From: Flavobacteriales bacterium UBA2669
GTDB lineage: Bacteria; Bacteroidota; Bacteroidia; Flavobacteriales_E; Vicingaceae
Length of the DNA: 64,000 bases
Assembly (NCBI GenBank): GCA_002359215.1
Contig: DEMN01000013.1
Location: 186,001 to 250,000, forward strand
Reading direction: 5' to 3'
Shown here: positions 35,171 to 44,671 of the stretch, piece by piece
Layout of the letters: every line of letters starts with the position of its first letter
Position numbering within the stretch: position 1 is the stretch's first letter
Made by a program: the position numbers and the translations under genes
Notes under the pieces: generated by a model
The model's database searches: none
Told to the model about the DNA's origin: nothing
What the model saw: only the letters and a program-made list of their open reading frames with translations

Positions 35171-38053
35171 ATGAAACAGATATTCTTCTTAATTTTATTT
35201 TTAATTACAAATCATGTAATTTCTCAATGTACACAAGGTTTTGTGAGTACATTTCAAAAAGTGATTGGTGGAACAGGAAACGAAAGAGCTCATTCTGTTC
35301 AGCAAACTACAGATGGTGGGTATATTATCGTAGGAGAAACAACAAGTTTTGGAGCTGGTGCTAAAGATTGGTTCATTATCAAAATGGATGTAAATGGAAA
35401 TTCACAATGGACAAAAACTTATGGAGGAATATCTAATGAAGATGGAAATAGCATTATCATTAAGCAAACAAATGATGGAGGTTATATTGTTTGTGGTTTA
35501 ACAAATAGTTTTGGAGCGGCTCAAGATCCATATATTCTTAAATTAACTAATACTGGAAATATACAATGGGAGACTAGAGTTACAGGGTCTGCTGCAGATT
35601 ATTTCAGAGATGTTTATGAAGCACCTAATGGAGATTTTATTTTCACAGGTTCTGTTATGAGTGTAAGAACTGGTAATGGTGATATTTATTTTTGTAAAAT
35701 ATCGTCTTCTGGAAATTTAATCTTAAACAAGAGTATCGGGGAAAATGGCAGATCACACTCAACATCTATAATAGAACTACCAAGTGGAAACTTTATTTTA
35801 TCAGGAAATACAAATGTAACTGATATTAGGAATAGTTATATGATAAAAACTGATAATAGTGGTAATTATATATGGGGTAAACAATATCAATTATCTGGTA
35901 CTGAAGAAGATTTTAAAGAAACTATTTTACTTAATGACGGCAACTTAATAAGTGTTGGTTGGACAACTCAGACCTCTTTTGGACAACAAAATGTTTTTAT
36001 AACAAAAACAGATACTAATGGGAACTTTATTTGGTCGAAATCATATGGAGGAGCAAATAACGAGATAGGAGTAGGCATTAAAGAAAAAACAAATGGAGAA
36101 TTAATAATTTCTGCATTTACTGGAAGTTTTGGAAATAATAATGAATTATTATTAATTAATACAGATTCCTTAGGAAATGTTATTTGGAGTAAAACATATG
36201 GTGGAGTTAATAATGAAGAAATTGAATGGTGGGGAAAAACTATTGATATAACAGCATCTGGTGAAGTAATAATTGTTGGAGGAACAACTTCTTTTGGAGC
36301 TGGAAGTGAAGACATCTATATTGTAAAAACAAATGAATGTGGAGAAAGTTTTTGTAATGAACAAAATGTAACATTAACAGTTAATTCTTTAACTTTTTCA
36401 CCCATAAATTATTCGGTTCAAACTTTAACTGGAAATACATTAGTAAACACTAGTACTATAGTAAATACTATAAATTTTACGGATAGTTATTTATGTGCCG
36501 ATACCGTTACAACTAGTTCTCCATGCAACCTTTCTCCTAACTTTTCAGCTACTAATGCTTGTTTGGGTGATAGCACTTTTTTTACAGACTTATCAGTGGA
36601 TAGTATTGGAAACATAGTAAATTGGCAATGGTATTTTGGAGATGGAGATTCTTTAATCGGCATTCAAAACCCTTCCCATTTATATAATGGAGCTGGTAAT
36701 TATAATGTTACTTTAATAATAACCAATAATATTAATTGTGTGGATTCCATAACTATATCAATTACTGTTAATCCTAGCTATAGTTCTACTCAATCTGCAT
36801 CTATCTGTCAAGGTGATAGTATCTTTCTTGCTGGTAATTTTCAAAATAGCTCAGGTCAATATACCGACTCTCTTTCCACCACACTTGGTTGCGATAGTTT
36901 AATCATTACTAACCTTATTGTCAATCCTACTTTTAATGATTCTACTACTATTTCTATCTGTCAAGGTGATAGTATTTTTCTTAATGGTAGTTTTCAGTAT
37001 AATTCAGGGGTATTTACTGACAGTCTTCAATCTGTTTTGGGGTGTGATAGTGTTGTCACTACAAACTTAATAGTCAATCCAGTGTTTTCTTTTATTCAAA
37101 ATTCTACTATTTGCCAAGGTGATAGTATTTTATTTGGGTCTAATTTTTATGGTTCCTCTGGAACTTTTTCTGATTCTTTGCAAACAGTTTCAGGTTGTGA
37201 TAGTATTTTGACGCTAAATTTAAATGTAAACCCTTCTTTTCAAAATATTCAAACTGTTTCAATTTGTTCTGGTGATAGTGTTTTTCTTGCTGGTAGCTTT
37301 CAAAACTCTTCAGGTCAATACACCGATTCTCTTTCCACCACACTTAGTTGCGATAGTTTAATCATAACTAACCTTGTTGTTAATCCTACTTTTAACGATT
37401 CTACTACTGTTGCTATTTGTCAAGGTGATAGTGTTTTTCTTAATGGTAGCTTTCAACATAATTCAGGTGTATTTACTGACAGTCTTCAATCTATTGCAGG
37501 CTGTGATAGTATTGTCACTACAAACTTAATAGTTAGTCCATCTCCCTCAATTATAGCTTCAAACGACACCACTATTGAAGCTTGTGGTTCTGTTCAATTA
37601 AATGCTAATGGAGGGGTAAGCTACTTGTGGAGTCCTTCAACAGGTTTAAGTTGTATTTCTTGTCAAAACCCTATTGCTTCACCTATTGTTACAACTAGTT
37701 ATGTAGTTTCAAGTACTACCAATGGCTGTTCTGATAGTGATACCGTAATAGTAGTTGTAGAAGGGAGTTCACCATTAATAATACCTAATATATTTACCCC
37801 AAATCAAGATGGAATTAATGATAGGTTTAATTTTTCAGGAGGATGTTTAAGTGCTGTAAATAAAAAAATATTTAACAGATGGGGACAACTACTTTTTGAG
37901 TCTAACCAAATTGCCGAAGAATGGAATGGAAGAACAAAAGCAGGAGAAAAAGCACCCGAAGGTACCTATTTTTATATCTTTACTATAAGTTTGATAGAAG
38001 ATGGAAATGAAACAACCAAAATATTTAAAGGTACCCTTACTCTTTTGAGATAA
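35171..38053 (+). CDS. Large secreted protein with PKD, five 51-residue repeats and a T9SS type B sorting domain
   Basis: About 960 residues. The start is set at 35171, giving a clean signal peptide (MKQIFFLILFLITNHVISQ); the longer frame from 35150 adds seven residues before it. Residues about 25-400 are propeller-like repeats ('NGNSQWTKTYGGISNEDG', 'NGNFIWSKSYGGANNE'). A PKD domain follows ('WQWYFGDGDSLIGIQNP'). Five tandem repeats of exactly 51 residues then run from the 'ICQGDS' at 36803 to about 37567. The tail is a T9SS type B (gliding-motility-associated) C-terminal domain: 'PNIFTPNQDGINDRFNF', 'IFNRWGQLLFES', 'PEGTYFYIFTI'. It is a surface-displayed or secreted protein, perhaps adhesive. 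Function unknown. Confidence 0.92.
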   Translation: MKQIFFLILFLITNHVISQCTQGFVSTFQKVIGGTGNERAHSVQQTTDGGYIIVGETTSFGAGAKDWFIIKMDVNGNSQWTKTYGGISNEDGNSIIIKQTNDGGYIVCGLTNSFGAAQDPYILKLTNTGNIQWETRVTGSAADYFRDVYEAPNGDFIFTGSVMSVRTGNGDIYFCKISSSGNLILNKSIGENGRSHSTSIIELPSGNFILSGNTNVTDIRNSYMIKTDNSGNYIWGKQYQLSGTEEDFKETILLNDGNLISVGWTTQTSFGQQNVFITKTDTNGNFIWSKSYGGANNEIGVGIKEKTNGELIISAFTGSFGNNNELLLINTDSLGNVIWSKTYGGVNNEEIEWWGKTIDITASGEVIIVGGTTSFGAGSEDIYIVKTNECGESFCNEQNVTLTVNSLTFSPINYSVQTLTGNTLVNTSTIVNTINFTDSYLCADTVTTSSPCNLSPNFSATNACLGDSTFFTDLSVDSIGNIVNWQWYFGDGDSLIGIQNPSHLYNGAGNYNVTLIITNNINCVDSITISITVNPSYSSTQSASICQGDSIFLAGNFQNSSGQYTDSLSTTLGCDSLIITNLIVNPTFNDSTTISICQGDSIFLNGSFQYNSGVFTDSLQSVLGCDSVVTTNLIVNPVFSFIQNSTICQGDSILFGSNFYGSSGTFSDSLQTVSGCDSILTLNLNVNPSFQNIQTVSICSGDSVFLAGSFQNSSGQYTDSLSTTLSCDSLIITNLVVNPTFNDSTTVAICQGDSVFLNGSFQHNSGVFTDSLQSIAGCDSIVTTNLIVSPSPSIIASNDTTIEACGSVQLNANGGVSYLWSPSTGLSCISCQNPIASPIVTTSYVVSSTTNGCSDSDTVIVVVEGSSPLIIPNIFTPNQDGINDRFNFSGGCLSAVNKKIFNRWGQLLFESNQIAEEWNGRTKAGEKAPEGTYFYIFTISLIEDGNETTKIFKGTLTLLR
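36803..37567 (+). repeat. Five tandem 153-base repeats in a secreted protein gene
   Basis: The 'I-C-x-G-D-S' codons recur at 36803, 36956, 37109, 37262 and 37415, always 153 bases apart. Units 1 and 2 closely match units 4 and 5 at the DNA level, and unit 3 is more diverged. That implies a recent 306-base duplication set 459 bases apart. Confidence 0.92.
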
Positions 38054-38064
38054 CCTTAATTATC

Positions 38065-39780
38065 TTATCCTCCCATCAATCGAATATCCTTCACATTTAA
38101 TTGTAGTGTTTTAATGTTGTTCCATTCGTTTTCTTCTATGGTATAAACCATACTAAACAATACTCCGGGCTGAAGTTCTTCAAACAAATGTGCAAACTTA
38201 AAAGCGATGCAAGATAGTTTATAATCTGGTGCTTCAGGCGAGTAAACTTCTAACTTTAAATGATTTTCACCAACAATTCTGATGTTATCGGTAGTCAGCA
38301 AATTTTCGCTTATAAATACAGGTTGCATATTTTCCGGACCGCAAGGTGCAAATTGTTTTAGCACACTGTAAAAACGAGGCGTAATTTGAGCTAATTCCAG
38401 TTGAGCATCTATTTCTAATTTTGGAATAAGCATATTGTCTTCAATAGTACTGCTTACAATTTTTTCAAATTTTTCAATAAAAGCGGGTACATTTTCAGGT
38501 AAAAGTGTTAGTCCGGCAGCATACATGTGTCCACCATATTGCTCTAACAAATCACTACAAGCATCAATGGCATTATATACATCAAAATCTCTTACCGACC
38601 TTGCTGATCCGGTAACTTTCCCATCAGAATGAGTCAGCACAATGGTCGGCTTGTAATGTGTTTCTATTAATCGTGATGCCACAATGCCCACCACACCTTT
38701 ATGCCAATCTTCTTTATAAACTACCGTAGTTTTTCTTTTGATAAAACGTTGGTCGCTTTCAATAATTTCTAATGCTTGTTGCGTGATAGATGTATCGATA
38801 TCTTTTCTGTCGGTGTTTAATTCATTGATTCCATTTCCGTAATCTATGGCATCATCATCGTTATCTGCCACCAGCAATTCCACGGCTTTGTTCCCGCTTT
38901 TCAATCTTCCTGCTGCATTTATTCGCGGAGCAATAGAAAAAACCACATCCGAAACGGTAAATTCTTTTTTATTATTGGTTAAATTCACCAACGCCTTTAT
39001 TCCCGGACGATTTAATTGATTAAGTACTTTTAATCCATAGTAAACAAAAATTCTATTTTCTTCAGTTATCGGAACAATATCTGCACAAATACTAATGGCT
39101 AACAAATCCAAATAGGAAAACAACAATTCCTCATCATGGTTACTTTGTTTCGTCCACGCTTGCATTAATTTAAAACCTACTCCGCAACCCGATAATTCTT
39201 TATATGGATAATTACAATCTTTTCTTTTTGGGTCTAACACAGCAACTGCATCAGGAATTTCATCTCCCGGACGATGATGGTCGCAAATAATAAAATCCAC
39301 TCCTTTCTCTTTGGCGTAAGCTATTTTTTCAATGGCTTTTATACCACAGTCTAATGCAATGATGAGTTTAAAGTCATTCTCTTTAGCAAAGTCAATGCCT
39401 TGGTAAGAAACGCCATAACCTTCAGCATATCTATCCGGAATATAATAAGCTAAATTTTCATAGTAATTTTTGAGATAGGCATACACTAATGCTACAGAAG
39501 TGGTCCCATCTACATCATAATCTCCGTAAATCAGTATTTTTTCATTGTTGGCGATGGCTTTTGTTAACCTATCCACCGCTTTATCCATGTCTTTCATCAA
39601 AAAAGCATCATGAATATTATTCAAATCAGGGCGAAAAAAATCTTTAGCTTTCTCAAAGGTATCTATCCCTCTTTGAAGTAGAATGTTAGTAAGTGTTGGG
39701 TCTAAGCTATTTAGTTGTTCAGAAAGTTTTTCTATTGCTTTAGCGTTAGATGTAGGTTTTATTTGCCATTGATATTGCAT
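38065..39780 (-). CDS. recJ: Single-strand DNA exonuclease RecJ
   Basis: RecJ degrades single-stranded DNA 5' to 3' in recombination and repair. The 571-residue protein has the DHH phosphoesterase core: 'ILIYGDYDVDGTTSVAL', 'IALDCGIKAIEKI', 'FIICDHHRPGDEIPD', 'LSGCGVGFKLMQAW' and 'SICADIVPITEENR'. The DHHA1 domain contains 'VGIVASRLIETHYKPTIV', 'GSARSVRDFDVYNA' and 'QYGGHMYAAGLTL'. A C-terminal OB-like domain follows from about 450. A promoter box TATCTTTG (minus strand) lies 40 bases upstream. The stop is 11 bases from the convergent type B protein gene, with no obvious hairpin between them. Confidence 0.97.
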   Translation of the reverse strand: MQYQWQIKPTSNAKAIEKLSEQLNSLDPTLTNILLQRGIDTFEKAKDFFRPDLNNIHDAFLMKDMDKAVDRLTKAIANNEKILIYGDYDVDGTTSVALVYAYLKNYYENLAYYIPDRYAEGYGVSYQGIDFAKENDFKLIIALDCGIKAIEKIAYAKEKGVDFIICDHHRPGDEIPDAVAVLDPKRKDCNYPYKELSGCGVGFKLMQAWTKQSNHDEELLFSYLDLLAISICADIVPITEENRIFVYYGLKVLNQLNRPGIKALVNLTNNKKEFTVSDVVFSIAPRINAAGRLKSGNKAVELLVADNDDDAIDYGNGINELNTDRKDIDTSITQQALEIIESDQRFIKRKTTVVYKEDWHKGVVGIVASRLIETHYKPTIVLTHSDGKVTGSARSVRDFDVYNAIDACSDLLEQYGGHMYAAGLTLLPENVPAFIEKFEKIVSSTIEDNMLIPKLEIDAQLELAQITPRFYSVLKQFAPCGPENMQPVFISENLLTTDNIRIVGENHLKLEVYSPEAPDYKLSCIAFKFAHLFEELQPGVLFSMVYTIEENEWNNIKTLQLNVKDIRLMGG

Positions 39781-39820
39781 GGAGAAAAAAATTATCTGAT
39801 TAATGAAAATAGAATCGAAA

Positions 39821-39828
39821 CAAAGATA
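39821..39828 (-). promoter_or_regulatory. Candidate recJ -7 promoter box
   Basis: On the minus strand this is TATCTTTG, an exact TAnnTTTG match, 40 bases before the recJ ATG. It separates recJ from the upstream minus-strand genes. Confidence 0.5.
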
Positions 39829-39845
39829 ATAAATTCTATGTTAGA

Positions 39846-40574
39846 TTAATGTTCCAAATAAGGGCCATCAATCACTTTTATTTCTCTTGGTATTATTTTA
39901 ATTTTTGGAAAAAAGTATGCTAATGAAATTTCTAATCTTAATCTATTTTCAAATCCATCCATTTGTTTGGCAAAAAAACTATCAATTTTATTTCTATCAG
40001 TTTCCGTTTTCCATTTTCCGAAAGAATATCCATAACCCATTAAAAGATCCGCACCAATTCTACCACTAAAAACTAATTTATATCCCAAATTAAACCCATA
40101 ATCATGCATTATTGCATCGTTAGAAATGGTTGTATCTGATAATATAATTCTATTATTTACATTTTTTGAATCAATAAAGTTTTCTGTAATATGTCTGTAC
40201 CTATAATGTAAGCCCATAAAAAACCCTGTGGGAGCAGTTCTTCTTTTATTAGGTAAATAAAACCTTACTTCCGGCATAATGCCCCAACCCTTTACATTAT
40301 ACACTTCTTCAATTCTTGTTACCTCAGTATTGCTTGGTGTATGTTCCAACTCTCCTGTTTCATATTTTCCAAATTCATAAGTAATTAAAGTAGAGAAATT
40401 TTTTCCAAAAGTCCTTTCAAAACTAGGTCTGAAAATTACCTCATTATACGCTAACCCAAACATTTTACCCACACCAATATTTGAAAAATCCACCTTTACA
40501 ACATTGATTTGTGAAAACACATCCGACAAACAACTTACAATACTTATTAATATGATAATTTTACTAAACTTCAT
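39846..40574 (-). CDS. Exported beta-rich protein, probable outer-membrane barrel
   Basis: A 242-residue exported protein with a signal peptide (MKFSKIIILISIVSCLSDVFS). Alternating hydrophobic/polar strands with aromatic ends ('NFSTLITYEFGKYE', 'GFFMGLHYRYRHITENF', 'GADLLMGYGYSFGKWK', 'LRLEISLAYFFPKIK') suggest a small outer-membrane beta-barrel, similar to DUF3575-type proteins. I cannot assign a ligand or role. It starts 3 bases after the stop of the MORN-like gene at 40578, so these two are almost certainly co-translated from one message, perhaps with dxs further upstream. Confidence 0.78.
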   Translation of the reverse strand: MKFSKIIILISIVSCLSDVFSQINVVKVDFSNIGVGKMFGLAYNEVIFRPSFERTFGKNFSTLITYEFGKYETGELEHTPSNTEVTRIEEVYNVKGWGIMPEVRFYLPNKRRTAPTGFFMGLHYRYRHITENFIDSKNVNNRIILSDTTISNDAIMHDYGFNLGYKLVFSGRIGADLLMGYGYSFGKWKTETDRNKIDSFFAKQMDGFENRLRLEISLAYFFPKIKIIPREIKVIDGPYLEH

Positions 40575-40577
40575 AAA

Positions 40578-41453
40578 TTAAATTTCTTTAAGTCGGTTAA
40601 ACTCACTCAAACCCTTTGTTGGATTAACTATTTTCATACTTGGAATACTATATTCTCCGCCTGTTAGCAATTCACACTTTAAAAAATAAGTTCTTCCTAA
40701 CTTAACATCTAGCTTAATTTTAAATGAACTTTTTGCTACTTTATCAGAAACACTATTTATTGTTAATTCATAAATATCCTCTTGGGTTATCTCATACTCA
40801 TAAACAAGCCCGTTAATTACATCAACTACATTGCTATCATTAATATGTAATTCGTAATACATATTAGCCCCAGCATTCGCTTTAGGTCTATAAATTTTTA
40901 TAATTGCATTCTCTTTTGATGGCTCAACAGGCGTATAATCCTTATTTATCTTATTACTCTCTCGTATCTCTTCGGTATCAACTCCTTCTATGTATTTCTT
41001 TACTTCTTTTACGCTTCCATCTTGATTGTAATAAGTCCATTTGCCATCTTTTTTACCTTTAATCATTTTCCCATCAGAAATTTTGATTTCATTATTATAA
41101 AAAACGACATCATAAACATCATTATCTTTATAAATATAGTTTCTTTCTTCAACTAAATGATTTAAGGAATCGTACTTATTTTGCTTATACAATAAACTTG
41201 GTGTGTGCAAGTAATATTCGAATGTTACCTTACTTTTTAAAGCACCTGCTGAGTAATGATTTAGTTCTGTTAATTCTCCTTTTTGATTCCATCTTTTCCA
41301 AATTCCATCTTTGCTTTCATTTACATAATTTCCTTCCTCTTTAAGCTTTCCATTATCCCACAATTTAGTAAAAGTAGAATCCTGAGCATCCACTTGTAAT
41401 GTTGTAAAAACAAAAAATGAAATAAAAAAAGAAAATAATATACTTTTCATCAA
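40578..41453 (-). CDS. Exported MORN-repeat (YwqK-like) protein
   Basis: A 291-residue exported protein with a signal peptide (MMKSILFSFFISFFVFTTLQVDAQ). The N-terminal half carries MORN-like repeats: 'NGKLKEEGNYVNESKDGIW', 'KGELTELNHYSAGALKSK' and 'GKMIKGKKDGKWTYYNQDG'. This arrangement is often annotated as a YwqK-family antitoxin, but in Bacteroidota exported versions are common and no toxin is evident here, so the antitoxin label is doubtful. The C-terminal half (about 185-291) is beta-rich and unassigned. It lies between dxs (23 bases upstream) and the barrel-like gene (3 bases downstream). Confidence 0.85.
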   Translation of the reverse strand: MMKSILFSFFISFFVFTTLQVDAQDSTFTKLWDNGKLKEEGNYVNESKDGIWKRWNQKGELTELNHYSAGALKSKVTFEYYLHTPSLLYKQNKYDSLNHLVEERNYIYKDNDVYDVVFYNNEIKISDGKMIKGKKDGKWTYYNQDGSVKEVKKYIEGVDTEEIRESNKINKDYTPVEPSKENAIIKIYRPKANAGANMYYELHINDSNVVDVINGLVYEYEITQEDIYELTINSVSDKVAKSSFKIKLDVKLGRTYFLKCELLTGGEYSIPSMKIVNPTKGLSEFNRLKEI

Positions 41454-41476
41454 TAAGTTCTAGTAACGAATTAAAA

Positions 41477-43411
41477 CTAAGCCAACGCTTTGTTTTCAGC
41501 AGTTTCCATCATAGATTTTACTGTTTCAATTACTGCATCAGAATCATATAAACATTCTGCATAAAGTTCTTCTTGAGTTCCGTGGTCAACAAACTTATCG
41601 GGTATGCCTAATCTTTTTATTTGTGCCTGATAATTATTATCGGCCATAAATTCTAAAACAGTACTTCCCAAGCCGCCCATGATACAACCGTCTTCTAAGG
41701 TAATTACCTTATTGAATTTAGTGAATACTTCGTGCAATAAAATTTCATCAATGGGTTTTACAAAACGCATATCGTAATGAGCTATACTAATATTGGCTGT
41801 TTCTTCCAATTTTTCAATGGCTTTTTTAGCTTCTAAACCTATTGGTCCAATAGATAAAATAGCTATATCCTCACCATTTTTCAGACGCTGGCCTGTTCCT
41901 ATTTTTATTTTCTTAAAAGGTGTTTTCCAATTTACCATAGAACCGTTTCCTCTTGGGTAACGAATAGAAAAAGGACCGTTATTATCTGCTTGTGCTGTAA
42001 ACATCAAGTTTCTTAAATCTTCTTCATTAATTGGTGAAGCCACTATCATGTTAGGAATACATCTAAAGTACGCCAAATCATAAGCTCCGTGGTGCGTTGC
42101 TCCATCAGCTCCCACTACTCCACCTCTATCCAAACAAAATACAACATGTAAGTTTTGTAACGCTACATCGTGTATCACTTGGTCGTAAGCTCGCTGCATA
42201 AATGAGGAGTAAATGTTGCAAAATGGCACCAATCCCTGACTAGCCATTCCTGCAGAAAAAGTAACTGCATGTTGTTCTGCAATACCTACATCAAAAGCTC
42301 TGTCGGGCATGGCTTTCATCATTATGTTTAATGAACATCCCGAAGGCATGGCAGGCGTTACTCCAACAATTTTATCGTTTTGTTCTGCTAATTCAACTAT
42401 GGTATGTCCAAAAACATCCTGAAATTTAGGCGGCTGTGGACTTTTAGGAGCTATTTTTATGATTTCTCCTGTTTCTTTATTAAAAATACCCGGAGCATGC
42501 CACTGCGTTGTATCTCCTAATTCGGCAGGCTCGTACCCTTTACCTTTTTCAGTAATACAATGTAAAATTTTTGGTCCGGGAATATCTTTTAAATCTGCTA
42601 ATACTTTGGCTAAGTAATTCACATCATGCCCATCAACAGGTCCGAAATACCTAAAGTTTAACGATTCAAATAAATTACTTTGCTTTAATAAGGTAGATTT
42701 TATTCCATTCTCAATTTTTTGAGCTATAGCTTGAGCATTTGGACCGAATTTACTAATTAACCCTAATAAATTCCAAACCTCATCTTTTACTTTATTATAA
42801 GTATGAGAAGTGGTTATATCTGTTAAATATTCTTTCAACGCCCCAACATTCGGGTCGATAGACATGCAGTTATCATTAAGAATAACTAGTAAGTTAGTAT
42901 CCTCACTTCCTCCATGGTTTAAACCTTCAAAAGCCAATCCTGCAGTCATAGAGCCATCACCAATAACAGCAATATGTTGTTTATTTTCTTTTTTATGACG
43001 TGATGCTACTGCCATACCTAAAGCAGCAGAAATAGAAGTAGAAGAATGTCCTACAGCAAAAGTATCATATTCACTTTCAGATGGTTTTGGAAAACCACTA
43101 ATTCCTTTGTAAATTCTGTTGGTATGAAAAACTGACCTTCTTCCGGTAAGGATTTTATGTCCGTAAGCTTGATGACCAACATCCCAAACAATTTTATCGT
43201 TGGGAGTATCAAAAACATAGTGTAAAGCTACAGTAAGCTCCACTACACCTAAGCTTGCTCCAAAGTGTCCTCCTTTTTGAGAAACTACATCTACAATAAA
43301 ATCTCTGAGTTCATTACAAAGTTGAGGCAGGTCATCCTCTGTTATTTTCTCTCTTAAATCTTGGGGATAAATGATTTGCTCAAGGAGCTTTCCTGTTTGG
43401 TACTCTGCCAT
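41477..43411 (-). CDS. dxs: 1-deoxy-D-xylulose-5-phosphate synthase
   Basis: Dxs joins pyruvate and glyceraldehyde-3-phosphate to begin the MEP route to isoprenoids, thiamine and pyridoxal. The 644-residue length is typical. Thiamine-diphosphate binding is seen in 'AVIGDGSMTAGLAFEGLNH' and 'LLVILNDNCMSIDPNVGAL'. Also present are 'IVWDVGHQAYGHKILTGR', 'FDVGIAEQHAVTFSAGMA', 'CLDRGGVVGADGATHHGAYD' and 'IRYPRGNG'. A TTG-TAATTTCG promoter lies 28 bases upstream on the minus strand. The two downstream surface-protein genes follow closely but have no obvious metabolic link. Confidence 0.98.
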   Translation of the reverse strand: MAEYQTGKLLEQIIYPQDLREKITEDDLPQLCNELRDFIVDVVSQKGGHFGASLGVVELTVALHYVFDTPNDKIVWDVGHQAYGHKILTGRRSVFHTNRIYKGISGFPKPSESEYDTFAVGHSSTSISAALGMAVASRHKKENKQHIAVIGDGSMTAGLAFEGLNHGGSEDTNLLVILNDNCMSIDPNVGALKEYLTDITTSHTYNKVKDEVWNLLGLISKFGPNAQAIAQKIENGIKSTLLKQSNLFESLNFRYFGPVDGHDVNYLAKVLADLKDIPGPKILHCITEKGKGYEPAELGDTTQWHAPGIFNKETGEIIKIAPKSPQPPKFQDVFGHTIVELAEQNDKIVGVTPAMPSGCSLNIMMKAMPDRAFDVGIAEQHAVTFSAGMASQGLVPFCNIYSSFMQRAYDQVIHDVALQNLHVVFCLDRGGVVGADGATHHGAYDLAYFRCIPNMIVASPINEEDLRNLMFTAQADNNGPFSIRYPRGNGSMVNWKTPFKKIKIGTGQRLKNGEDIAILSIGPIGLEAKKAIEKLEETANISIAHYDMRFVKPIDEILLHEVFTKFNKVITLEDGCIMGGLGSTVLEFMADNNYQAQIKRLGIPDKFVDHGTQEELYAECLYDSDAVIETVKSMMETAENKALA

Positions 43412-43439
43412 GTATAATCCGTTCTTAAAAATCTACTTA

Positions 43440-43471
43440 CGAAATTACGTCTTTTTTAATTTTACCTACAA
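43440..43471 (-). promoter_or_regulatory. Candidate dxs promoter
   Basis: Read on minus, TTG (43469-43471), 21 bases, then TAATTTCG (43440-43447) lies 28 bases before the ATG. The -7 box has TTCG in place of TTTG, as in two other promoters of this window. Confidence 0.5.
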
Positions 43472-43512
43472 CGTTTTTTCAGAAAGAAATTACTAATAGT
43501 TGTTAATAACTG

Positions 43513-44649
43513 TTACTTTCTTAGAGTAATAGATTTTTTAATTTCATAAGGTTTGTTGTCCTCTCCTAAAGCATTAACAACCAAAAAGTAGATTCCATCA
43601 GAAACAAACTGATTATTCATATCTTTACCATCCCAAAACCCTGAAATAGTATTCCATTCAAAAATAATAGTTCCATTTTGATTGTATACAACCGCTTTAA
43701 ACTCTTTAATATTTTCTCCTTCTATTAGTAAAATATCGTTCTTACCATCTCCATTAGGAGTGAAAATATTTTGAATATCTGAAATAGAAGATTTTATAGC
43801 CGATAAAACTTCAATGTTTTCGGTAATGGTTTTCGTTTTCCCTTGTTTATCTTTTACAGTAAGCAATACTTCATATTTACCCGGATTATCAAATGTATGA
43901 TATACATTTTCACCCGATTTAGTTGTGCCATCAACATGCCATTGATAATCGGCAGCTTCTCCAACAACGTTGAACTCAACATAAAGTGGAGCATCGCCTT
44001 TTTTGGTACTTGCTTTCAATTTAACATTTGCTAATACATCTACTTTTGGAGTATTGGTTGTTGACGATTGAGTTGGTGGTGTATTGGTACTTGTTACCAC
44101 CGTACTTTGTTGTGTTTGTGTTTCTTTATTATTTTCAACAACAGTACTGCTAGGTGTTGTAGTAGTTTCAGTTGTATTATTGTTGTTTACAGTATTGCTC
44201 GAATTATTTTTTTCGTTAGAAGTAAGGTCTTTATCCTCCACTTCATTTTGTTGAGGAGTTACCACATTACTTCCATTTTCAGTAGTGTTGTTTTCTGTTG
44301 TTAATGATGTTTCAGTCGCTGTCTCTTTAATATTTTTTGGAACTAAGCTTTCAGTTATCACTTGGTTTTCAGCAACTTCATTATTGTTAGTCGGTTCATC
44401 TTTAAATGCATTGTAAATTAACACCGAAGAGGTAACTACAACTGCAGATGTAATAGTAGCTGCGGCAATTTTAAAGAAAGCACTTTTAGCAGCAAAACCT
44501 CCTGCATTTCCTGCAGATGAAGATGCGGATGAAGCTGGTGAGTTAATAGACTGCTGTATATTATTCCATACAGAAGCATCAACATTGGCTTCGTAATTTT
44601 CAAAGGTATCTTTAAAAAGTTGTTCTATATTTTCAAATTCTTTTTTCAT
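43513..44649 (-). CDS. Membrane-anchored probable anti-sigma partner with PKD and T9SS type B-like C-terminal domain
   Basis: A 378-residue protein encoded 22 bases after an ECF sigma factor on the same strand. It has no signal peptide. Residues 1-35 ('IEQLFKDTFENYEANVDAS', 'VWNNIQQSI') resemble the short cytosolic heads of Bacteroidota proteins that follow sigma-70 genes. A membrane helix lies at about 58-80 (FFKIAAATITSAVVV). An outer Thr/Asn/Ser-rich linker (about 85-205) leads to a PKD domain (about 205-284, 'YQWHVDGTTKSGENVYHTFD') and a type B C-terminal domain (about 293-378, 'IQNIFTPNGDGKNDIL', 'VVYNQNGTIIFEW', 'DGIYFLVVNA'). Anti-sigma function is inferred from position and topology only; the domain assignments are clear. 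Confidence 0.88.
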   Translation of the reverse strand: MKKEFENIEQLFKDTFENYEANVDASVWNNIQQSINSPASSASSSAGNAGGFAAKSAFFKIAAATITSAVVVTSSVLIYNAFKDEPTNNNEVAENQVITESLVPKNIKETATETSLTTENNTTENGSNVVTPQQNEVEDKDLTSNEKNNSSNTVNNNNTTETTTTPSSTVVENNKETQTQQSTVVTSTNTPPTQSSTTNTPKVDVLANVKLKASTKKGDAPLYVEFNVVGEAADYQWHVDGTTKSGENVYHTFDNPGKYEVLLTVKDKQGKTKTITENIEVLSAIKSSISDIQNIFTPNGDGKNDILLIEGENIKEFKAVVYNQNGTIIFEWNTISGFWDGKDMNNQFVSDGIYFLVVNALGEDNKPYEIKKSITLRK

Positions 44650-44671
44650 CTTAATTTTTGTGTGAGATAAT

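Noticed and set aside
36803..37567. CRISPR array
   Set aside because: The 153-base periodic units are in-frame coding repeats without short repeat/spacer structure.
40578..41453. Toxin-antitoxin module (YwqK-type antitoxin)
   Set aside because: The MORN-like protein has a signal peptide and its partner gene looks like an outer-membrane barrel; there is no toxin.
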